Positions 56,128 through 64,000 of a stretch of 64,000 nucleotides of DNA are shown piece after piece. The position numbers and the translations under genes were made by a program. Position 1 is the stretch's first letter; every line of letters starts with the position of its first letter. This DNA comes from Porites lobata. Taxonomy: Eukaryota; Cnidaria; Anthozoa; Scleractinia; Poritidae. The notes under the pieces were generated by a model that was given only the letters and a program-made list of their open reading frames with translations, searched no databases and was not told the origin of the DNA. Location: assembly GCA_942486035.1 (NCBI GenBank), contig CALNXK010000160.1, positions 1 through 64,000 on the forward strand. Reading direction: 5' to 3'.

Positions 56128-58226
56128 AACCAACGGCAAACCCGCAGCACGACACGGGTAAATAGCAAACCACGTGCCGTCACAAACAATTTTGCCTGAG
56201 TCACGTGTGGTTACCAGTCAATATAAATCTCGTAAACAGCTATCTTTTTCACTTGCTGTCAATGAATTATGCATGTTTCAGAACCAAATCTCATGTGAAT
56301 CGTCAGCTGTTAAAGCATGTTAAGGAAAGCTGAATCGTAAGCTGAATCCGAGGCTTGGGAAACCCTTTCGTAGAATTATGCACCGTTGCTTTTAAATAGT
56401 GGTAGTTTACTGGCTTTATCTTTCGTCTTACTGAAATAAATCGGGTCTTGGTAGAGGTGGACAAGTCCAGAAATTGCGTCAGTCCCCAATGCTTACATGT
56501 AGAAAAAGCCATTAGAGCTTTTTTGGTGCTCAAAACGAACGAGTTAGTGGAGTGATCATGATGGGTAGTAAATAAAATAACGCATCCCATGTTTCTAGTC
56601 CGGACATCGACGGCAATTGCCAGTAACAAACGAAACAATCCACCGTAAAGTTATTCAAACAATATAGTTACATTTCAGCGTTAACGCACGTTAAGGAAAG
56701 CTGTATCTATAATGTTTAACATGAACTTTCGAACTCTAAGTTTTAACTCTAATTCCTTATCCAAATTTTTTGTCGCGAAGTCTATTCAAATTTCTGTGTT
56801 ATTGCGTGGCAGTTTAGTATTGCTTTTTTTTTCATTTTCAAGTGTTATTCCGGCATATATTGTGATTTTTATATTGTTGTGTCTAATATATTTATTTTGT
56901 AAAGTTACACTTTGAAAATATGCAAACAACTGAACTGGAATTGCGATTCATACTTTTGTCCTTTTTCATCAAGGAGCGTTTTAATTAACCCTCGCTTGGA
57001 AAACCCAGAAACTTTGGGTTAAAATCAATGGTGCAGTTCATTCAGGAAAAAAAGACAGATGTATTCATTCTTTTGGTGATACAATTCTAACCGGAATACA
57101 CGTAAAATTTCAGTCTACCGGGGCTGATTTGTCGACTGAGGGAGCTCTCGAAAAGGCTCCTCTAGCAGTCTCTTTTGATGCACTTCTTGAGATTCTAAAG
57201 TTAATTCACGGGATGAAACTAAAAATACTAAAATAGTTTGGCACACTCAAGTTCGCAAAAGAATCAATATGAAATAAAAAAATGTAATTAGATAGGACAC
57301 GAAATAATACCGCCACGCTATGTGCCAAATCACACGTGAAGCTATGGAAAAACAACATACTCAGAAGATAACTTTGGACATACACTTAATTCAACTGGAA
57401 ACCCTTCGTATTATGCCCATACGACACAGTCTGTGCGTTTTTCAGATCAAAACAACGACACTTTGCTTGCCTTCTTTCCTTGTCACATCGCAAATGTTAA
57501 CAAATACACAGCTATTTTTATTCGCCATCAGTAATTAACTGGTGGAAAACAACGAGGGCATTGTGAATTTTTAAATGATATTGTTTTGGTCTTGACTGTT
57601 GGAGTACCAAAAACAAGAACCAGCACGAAATATTTTTCAGTCCCACAAAAAGTCTCAGAAAATTACACCAACGAATTCAGGGTAAAATACAATGTTATCA
57701 GAATACTTTTCATAAGAAGCCATCACAGTGTATATGTGTTTCTACTGGAACAAACTGTTTTTATCGCATGAAATTAGGTAGACTTTCTGTCTAATTATCT
57801 GGTATTAAAATTCCACCAATCAGAAGTAAAGGAATTGAAGCCCAACCACCTGCTAATAAACCGTGAAAAATGAGAATCCTGAGGCCGGCCAGTCACGTTT
57901 ATTACTAACCTAGCCAGCAACTTAAGTGGAGTAGCTGTCGCCTTATTCCTGACACTTTACTCGGAACAAAATCAGCAAAGGTGTTTGCAGTTCACTTTTC
58001 AAGTATTTCAGGTAACTATTTCATAAACTCGTGCTAATTGAAAACGTCTCGTGACAAATTGTGCCTCTTAGGTTTTGTTCCCGTTTTATTTGCGCCAAAG
58101 TGGAGCTAACAGAGCACCAGACTCGCAAACTACACTAACTTCATGTTGTACCAAAGTTTATCCGGATTAACTACTGTAGCTAGAATAATTCACCGTCTTT
58201 TTAACCTTTTTAATATAATTTACAGA
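56128..58226. other. Intergenic and upstream region of the gene at 58227
   Basis: Includes AT-rich sequence with unassigned short frames. The final segment (58196-58225) is a pyrimidine tract and TTTACAG typical of an intron end, implying an untranslated upstream exon for the gene at 58227. Confidence 0.4.
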
Positions 58227-58568
58227 ATGAACACCACCTCAAAATGTACGAGCAAATATACTGCAGGACAAGCAGACACCAGTATCGAAACACGTGAACG
58301 GGCCGCCGCCTCCTTAGCCTCCCACGTGAATTTAACTGCCAGGCACCTGTCATTCCAATCCGATCGGTGTGACCCTTACATGGTAAACAGCAAAATGAAC
58401 CAAGTAGAGCAGCTTTTCCCAGAATTTTTCACTCGCTGCAGTTATGCAAGTTTCACTGAAAACTACAGGATCAAGACTACTGCGAATCGCAGGCTGAATC
58501 GAAGGCTGAAGGAACCACTCGTTCAGTCATGGCTGCTTTTGTATGGCGGTGGCTTACCGCAAGATTAG
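58227..58568 (+). CDS. Family protein with QLFPEFFT and VQSWLLLYGG blocks (113 aa)
   Basis: The frame is open for 28 codons further upstream (from 58143), but that extension is hydrophobic and ends in a strong splice-acceptor-like TTTTTAATATAATTTACAG at 58225. I therefore start at MNTTSKCTSK (ATG 58227), which also aligns with MNNTLQSPKA of the paralogue at 49320. Blocks: MNQVEQLFPEFFTRC (LFPEFF 63-68) and KEPLVQSWLLLYGGGLPQD (W102, G107). Arg-rich stretch before the C-terminal block. The upstream region and the acceptor position shared with 49320 suggest both genes have an intron in their 5' untranslated region. Function unknown. Confidence 0.75.
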   Translation: MNTTSKCTSKYTAGQADTSIETRERAAASLASHVNLTARHLSFQSDRCDPYMVNSKMNQVEQLFPEFFTRCSYASFTENYRIKTTANRRLNRRLKEPLVQSWLLLYGGGLPQD

Positions 58569-60169
58569 TCTTCCGTGTTTACCTTTAACTTATTTATAGC
58601 CTTCTTTTCGAACTGTCTTCCATACAAGCAAGTCTCTTATGAATGCGATTCAAACAGGAAAATCATACTATGGATCCGAGAGGCTGGAAAAGCCCAATGT
58701 TTGATTTATGGTGCTGTTTGGCAAGATAGAATATTGCCATCTTGTTGTTAGAATGTGGTTTAATTGCCGCACTTGCGGAAAGGCTATTATCTAAAATATT
58801 GAAGAATGACAATTAAGAAAAATGACTTTTTCGGTAGTTGACGATTAATAGGAAATTGAAATAGAGAAATGTGTACCGTGTTTACAAGAGAAACCTCGAA
58901 AGTCAACGCTCTAAGGCTTTTTAATCGTAACAATTCTACCCTAGTGGTCACTTTATCATATAGAGCACGGTTATAGATAAAAAGAAAATAATTTATTTGC
59001 TTTTATTAATTTGACTTTAGATTTAAGCCCACAGGGAAAGACTTATAAAAATAATATTTCAAGAACTGGAGCATATTTTTTAATGGCCTAAAATAAAGGG
59101 GTTGTTCTACACATTGAGAAGTGGTTAGTTCATAAAATTATTCTTTTGGGGCAGGTGAAATCCTGTAATTCAAATTTACTGACATATATATCATTTAGGT
59201 GCAATTTTTCACTTCAGCTACAAAAAAATTCAATTACAAACCCTTTTTTCAATCTTATCTTGAAACTTCACGAATAAAAACAAAATTTTTTATCATGGAG
59301 ACTGAGATGTAATCTAGTCCTTACTACAATGATTTTAAAACAAAATGACAAAAACCTCTACTGCAGTCTATAACAAGATAATATTTGTTCTACAGTTTCA
59401 TGTCCGGTGATATTCTTGGATCCCTAGTGGGGCTAATGTTCGCGCTTTTAAATTTTTGAGCAGCACTTCACTTGACTTCATTTTCCCTTCACAAGCAAGC
59501 AAAAAAAAACGCGCAAAAGAATATTCCAAGGAAGTCAAAAAGCGTTATCAAGAGAAGTTCACAGAAATCCTAAAGAGCATCCTCTCTAGTTCACTGATCT
59601 GCTTGTGACTAAAAAATGCTTTCTTTTTCTTACCTGGGGAAAAAAGAAACTATTCTTGTACAAATGAAAAAAAGACGGTGTGAAAAAACGTGATGATAAC
59701 CACACACTCTTCAAATGCGCGTGAAGTATTAATACAGAACAGCTGAGAATAGCCAAGTACCCGTATATGTCAACAAACTTGAGTTAAGGTAAATATCCGG
59801 GCTTTACGCTAAGTTTTGTCATGCTATTTACTTACGGGGTTGCGAAGGAAATATCTGAGCGATACATATATCTGAGCGATCACAATATCTAATTGAATAA
59901 TATCAAGGGGATCAATAAAATATAAAACACAGACAGAGAGCTAAACCTTTTTAGTCTTATTGGTCTCTTGTTCGACGTATTATAACCTTAAGGTGGTTAT
60001 ATTATTACGTATTATAACCTCAAGTTTGTCAGTTTTAACTGACAATTTAAAAATTTTGTAGATCATTACCTTTCATCGGGGGTATTATCTAAGGCTTGTT
60101 GCCGGTATAAAGCTCAAATTTGGCAAGAACATGTACAAAATTTGCAAGATATTACGTAAGATTCCGATC
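58569..60169. other. Intergenic, no gene seen
   Basis: A short direct repeat (ACGTATTATAACCT at 59975 and 60007) is the only structure noted. Confidence 0.5.
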
Positions 60170-60183
60170 GTTGCCATAGCAAC
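60170..60183. promoter_or_regulatory. X-box-like (RFX-type) site
   Basis: GTTGCCATAGCAAC, one mismatch from the perfect palindrome at 3833. Fits the RFX X-box consensus. No nearby gene is evident. Confidence 0.35.
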
Positions 60184-61429
60184 ACAGATGATTGAACGCA
60201 AGCCTAAAATTTTGAATTTATTGGGTTTACGCAAATCCAAAGTCATTAGATTACAGCTTACAACTGTTAACTCTTTTTTGAACAATTTACAAGTAACCAA
60301 ATTGAAACAAACAAGAAACAAAATTTAAGAAAAAAAGTTACACGAGAAACTTGATTGTGGCACAAAACTCCTTTGTTCAACTTTTATTTTCAGGCTTTCA
60401 CTGTTTAAAGTTAAATATGAACAGGATTTCTGCCAAATTTTGAAAGTCAACAAAACAAGTGCTCATACATTTCTAGCTATTTCTCCCAGACAAAGTATAC
60501 ATGCTAAATACTTATGTGCGCGCTTAGATCAAGCGATACGTTTAAGGCGACCAAAACAGAAAAGATTCTACTGACGACTTTTGGGCATGTTTCTCAGCTT
60601 GTCCTTGCACTTTTTTCCCCCTTAAATCTCATTGGCTGCATATCTCCTCATAATCTATTCGTACATCTTCCATAATGCACCTTGTATGTTTCCCCAAATT
60701 AACATTTACCCTGGGTATTATAGTCATCCCAAGAAGCATTGATCGCAATTATTAAGCAAACGAGGCCTTTTTTTACGTAATAATTGTCGGCTTCAATGCT
60801 AAGGAAATACACCTACGTGTATTTGGGGGGATGTCTGGGGAAATTTTCGCGACATCATTATTCAGCTCAGATGGTGTAATTTAAACCTTCTGCCATTTCA
60901 GATGATTACGTGATTGGGCAGCTGGCCTTGTCTCTTTCATCCTTTTTTTGTCTTTTTTTTTTTTTTCGAAGGGCACCTAGAAGGAATATTGTAGACTGCT
61001 CTTCGGAAAAGGTTAGAGACGTAGAAAAATTCGGCCTGATCTCTAGTTACCTCGGAGGATGTCAGCGAACCAAAAGTTTGGGGCGACAGGTTGTACGTGG
61101 GCACCCGGAAGGTTCCTACTCGGGTTTTAGACCCGAATGCTTGGTAATGTGGAATGGAAATTACTTGTGGGGGGGGGTGTACCTTATTTATCGGCTTTAA
61201 GAAGAAACCACGGGTGACGATCAATTACAGTATATTTAGGACGTGGAGCAATTAAATAACAAAAGAAGAAAAGAAGAAACCGAGACGAAAACCGAATCCT
61301 TCAGACTGGAGCAAATACTTCAAATAGTTGTTATTTTGCTGCTTTCTCTTCTTTGTATAAAGCAAATAGATTCCATTTTGCCTAGTGTCTGTTCAGTAAT
61401 AGATCACTGAAAGACGCCAAAATGAGGTA
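60184..61429. other. Intergenic, no gene seen
   Basis: Frames at 60131-60328 and 60910-61224 (both strands) have no recognisable content. T and G homopolymers at about 60951-60965 and 61171. Confidence 0.45.
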
Positions 61430-61617
61430 CAGTGGAACCTCGATATAACAAACCATATACAACAAAGCCCTCGGTATAACGAACGATTTTCTTTGCCCCA
61501 GTCATAGTGAAATGTATAAAAAAGAACTTCGATGATCCTCGATGTAACGAAACTTCGTTATAGCGCGGCCAAGTTTCTGCCAGTCCCTTGGCCCTTCGTT
61601 ATATAGCAGTTCCACTG
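61430..61617. mobile_element. pogo/Tigger-like MITE, TA-flanked
   Basis: CAGTGGAACCTCGATATAAC and, inverted, CAGTGGAACTGCTATATAAC, TA at 61428-61429 and 61618-61619. 188 bp, with internal CGATGTAACGAA-type motifs in both orientations. No coding. Confidence 0.9.
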
Positions 61618-61811
61618 TACAAAAATCAGTAATACAGTCACATTTTTTTGTTTATACCACACTTTGATTTCATCTGTAATAGATTAATTTATACTAAACA
61701 GACGCACGGAAAAAATTGAAAAAATCGGTTAAACATAGACAAGGTCAAAACCTGAATAGTAACAAAATTTCTTGGTTACTAAGACTATTTCCTCGGTCGC
61801 TTAATTCAGTG

Positions 61812-62028
61812 TTAAGGTGAATTTCCACTCTAGCTCAGTTTTTTCGTGCGTACGCAAGTATTTTACACGAGTAGCGATGTATGGAAGGTCCCGCGTACGT
61901 AGAATTTGAACCTCGCACAACTTTTTACGTTTACGCGTGGCCTTTCATGCATTGTCTCTACTTTATTTACGCGTAAATTAACGTGCGTTACGCGCGTAAA
62001 AATTACGCGACAGTGGAAATCCACCCTT
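61812..62028. mobile_element. MITE family Z, copy 2
   Basis: TTAAGGTGAATTTCCACTCT and, inverted, AAGGGTGGATTTCCACTGTC are the ends. Shares ATTGTCTCTACTTTATTTAC and AAAATTACGCG blocks with 24126-24330. Confidence 0.8.
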
Positions 62029-62262
62029 ACGTACGCACGCACCGTTTAAATGAAATAGAGATTATGTATAGAAGGTCGTGCGTAAAAGTAAAAATACAGT
62101 TGAACCTCACTCAAGTCTCAACTTTAACGTTCACGCTTGTTCTTTAATACATCATACATCATACATCATACATTGCCTCTATTCGATCTATTTACGCGGG
62201 TAAATTTTATGTGCGTACGCACGTAAAAATTACGTCCCGCGCAAAAGGAGAAATCCGCCCTA
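62029..62262. mobile_element. MITE family Z, copy 3 (partial), with ATCATACAT tract
   Basis: Directly abuts copy 2. ATTGCCTCTATTC and GTGCGTACGCACGTAAAAAT align with the other copies, and the right end AAAAGGAGAAATCCGCCCT is a diverged terminus; the left end is not intact. A short (ACATCAT)n microsatellite at 62147-62171 has expanded inside it. Confidence 0.65.
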
Positions 62263-62952
62263 AATGTACCTACGAAAATTAACTACATCATCCTAATAGT
62301 ATGAAATGAAGTTTATTCCGTAAGCAACGCTTGTGCCTCTATATTGTTTTTAACAGGAAGCGGCGACTATTCCAAACAAAAATATACTTCTTCCAATTCT
62401 GCTCTAGGTCCCACGGAATTAATTTTTATGGTTTGAATCAAAAACAATAAGAGCAGAAAATTTAATTTGAGGCTAATAAAATGAAAGTCAGGAAAGTTTC
62501 GTTTAACTTAATTTGCCAATGTTTAAGGTCCACTTATAGTCCTCAAAAATCGCTTTAGCAGAGATCGTCTTGGTTACCAAGAAAAGAAACCAATTTTTTG
62601 AAATGCTTCATATTACTTTGAAAAGACAAGTAACCGATGTGATATCCAGGCTGACAATCGTTCAAAACGTTGGAGACATGATATGTTCCTTAATTTTCTA
62701 TAGCAAAACACGTCACGATTCAGTTCCAGCATCCCGTGGTTCTCATTAGTTTGATTTTTTATTTTCTTCACCAAGTTTCATTTTCTTTTCCTGTCGTCGC
62801 CAAAGGGTTCTTTTTCTCAGAAACGTTTTTCAAGTTTTGACGTCACATAAATTTGCCAAAGGAAAAACTTCCGCAAAACGTTCCGAAACAAGGAAAGAGC
62901 GTGCAGTCATACACGTAAGAAAGTAATTAGTTTAACTTTTTAACTATTTCAA
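62263..62952. other. Intergenic, no gene seen
   Basis: Nothing assignable before the promoter-like elements at 62953. Confidence 0.5.
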
Positions 62953-62991
62953 ATGCAAATTGATCGGATGCTGGTCCTTAGGCTATATAAA
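62953..62991 (+). promoter_or_regulatory. Octamer and TATA box upstream of the gene at 63312
   Basis: ATGCAAAT (62953-62960) is followed 24 bp later by TATATAAA (62984-62991), a textbook arrangement of a POU octamer and a TATA box. Transcription would start near 63015-63022, giving an untranslated leader of roughly 290 nt if unspliced. Confidence 0.5.
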
Positions 62992-63311
62992 TCATCTCTC
63001 TGCGCTGAAATACAGCGAAAATACGATCTGCGCTTTAAAACGTTTACCTCTTCAGAGTTCCCCGGACGGGACAAAAACTCTGTTGTCACAAGCCAAGAGG
63101 TACTCAGTTCAAATGCTCACTTACCCTGAGGTACCTTAAAAGCCGCGACTACTTTGAAATTTATGGCACATGAGTTATCAACGAAAAACGCTCGGTTTTT
63201 GAGCGCAGGACTAAAGAAATTATGAAGAATCAAGTATCCATGTTTAAAGCGCAGCGCCACAGATTCCGTTCGTGAAAGGAATAGACAAAGCGAAAATTTA
63301 ACTGAAAAATC

Positions 63312-64000
63312 ATGTTGGAAAGAACATTTGGATACAAAGGCCCTATACCGCGAATCTCTTATTCAAGATATATGAGCATTGACAAAATAAATGTCTTTTC
63401 ACTAGACGCCCACGAGAAGATATATGAAGAGTCTGGAAGTGGTTTTAAAAAGTTATCTTGTTCAAGACTTAATAAGGAACTTTTTGAATGTGACAAAGTA
63501 AAGAAGAAGGGAATGTCAAGGCTAAAACTACTGAAAAATGAAGAACCAAGCCGGGCAGGAGATAAAAATCATACACAAGGAAAGACGCATCTTGCACCTC
63601 CTCCGCAAGGATTTCAAGCTACGTCAGGAAATAGGACTCAACATCGTAAGGAAAGAGGCTTTAACGCACCAACGCAACCCAAAATTTGGCCGCCTCCGCA
63701 AACATTTCAACAAGCTGCGGCAGGGATTAGTTCTTCTGGCGAGCAATCAACCAACGATCACAGAACTGACCGAGGATCATGCAGTGCACTCGAGTGTTCG
63801 CGAGAGCTTTGTGGCAAAAACTATGATTTTTCACTGTCTAGTGAAAAAGTATGGTTAAATTTTGACAACGATTCAGTTTACATGAAACCTAGAACACAGC
63901 AGTGGAAAAAGGGCGAGTCCTTGAATTCAGATAAACAAGATCAAGACAAGGAGATGCAAAGGGAGAAAATTATTAACTCGTGGATGCAATTTTTCGGATA
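63312..64000 (+). CDS. Family protein ending INSWMQFFG (229 aa), stop codon cut by the window edge
   Basis: An uninterrupted frame runs from ATG 63312 (MLERTFGYKG; a TGA lies in frame 9 bp upstream) to the last base; the final two bases TA would begin the stop, directly after EKIINSWMQFFG (W224, G229). The C-terminal block matches the members at 6627, 21256 and 23108, which also end exactly at FFG or FG. No clear FPEFF block: the nearest candidate is KVWLNFDND in the last third. The middle is rich in Gln/Pro/His, including two similar APPPQGFQA / WPPPQTFQQA segments, a short internal repeat. The other plus frame at 63538-63858 is a shadow of this gene. Function unknown. Confidence 0.78.
   Translation, partial: MLERTFGYKGPIPRISYSRYMSIDKINVFSLDAHEKIYEESGSGFKKLSCSRLNKELFECDKVKKKGMSRLKLLKNEEPSRAGDKNHTQGKTHLAPPPQGFQATSGNRTQHRKERGFNAPTQPKIWPPPQTFQQAAAGISSSGEQSTNDHRTDRGSCSALECSRELCGKNYDFSLSSEKVWLNFDNDSVYMKPRTQQWKKGESLNSDKQDQDKEMQREKIINSWMQFFG

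Noticed and set aside
63538..63858. 106-codon basic frame near the right end
   Set aside because: It is a shadow of the longer frame 63312-64000, which carries the family C-terminus.
1..64000. tRNA or rRNA genes
   Set aside because: No stretch with convincing A and B boxes plus cloverleaf, or rRNA-like sequence, was found by eye; a covariance-model scan would be needed to exclude them.

Overview
The window is AT-rich animal nuclear DNA. There are no operons or ribosome binding sites. Short open frames sit in long non-coding stretches packed with small inverted-repeat transposons (MITEs), LINE fragments, microsatellites and TATA/CCAAT/octamer-type promoter elements. The repeat types (pogo-like 'CTATTAAGCGGAC' ends, 'GCTATCCACCGG' elements, hammerhead-bearing elements) suggest an anthozoan cnidarian such as a coral or sea anemone. 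That assignment is inferred, not proven.

The only convincing genes form one dispersed family of small, largely single-exon paralogues. Each carries an internal block, usually [LF]-P-[ED]-F-F, and a C-terminal block [IV]-x-x-[SA]-W-[LM]-x-[FLY]-[FY]-G at or within about 11 residues of the stop. Between and before the blocks the sequence is unconserved, polar and low in complexity. I count 13 loci. Ten are intact: 12041+, 15864-, 21256-, 23108-, 31880+, 38837-, 44175-, 49320+, 58227+ and 63312+ (the last runs off the window). Two are split by a frameshift (1881-2151+, 6627-6150-). One is a decayed tandem copy (39985-39565-). Subgroups are visible: the 12.0/15.8 kb pair with an FWxKGSxxLPxFFP block; the 21.3/23.1/6.6 kb set with an extra N-terminal LPTIFE-like block; the 31.9/44.2/49.3/58.2 kb set with xPLVxSWLxLFG; and the 38.8/40.0 kb tandem duplication. 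I do not recognise the family. The shared design (two short hydrophobic motifs on a disordered scaffold) suggests small adaptor or regulatory proteins.

The second notable object is a 2.3-kb foldback element at 25361-27646, flanked by an identical 9-bp direct repeat. Two near-identical arms of about 1 kb, each ending in tandem 22-bp units, flank a 282-bp unique loop. The loop holds CCAAT and TATA boxes and a complete minimal hammerhead ribozyme. Its predicted cleavage site (after 26634) is exactly where the right arm starts, and the left arm stops at the same nucleotide. This looks like a non-autonomous Penelope-like or retrozyme-like retroelement.

Layout: 1-10 kb, a probable fragment of a Crypton/QRICH1-like domain gene at the left edge, two frameshifted family members and an L2/CR1-like LINE. 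10-24 kb, four family genes with MITEs, including several with 'TAGCCTG' ends and 9-10-bp target duplications. 24-30 kb, minisatellite, foldback element and MITEs. 31-44 kb, three family genes plus one pseudogene, a retroelement gag fragment and a pogo-like element. 44-56 kb, mostly repeats, with one family gene and a LINE. 56-64 kb, two family genes and further MITEs; the cluster evidently continues past the right edge.
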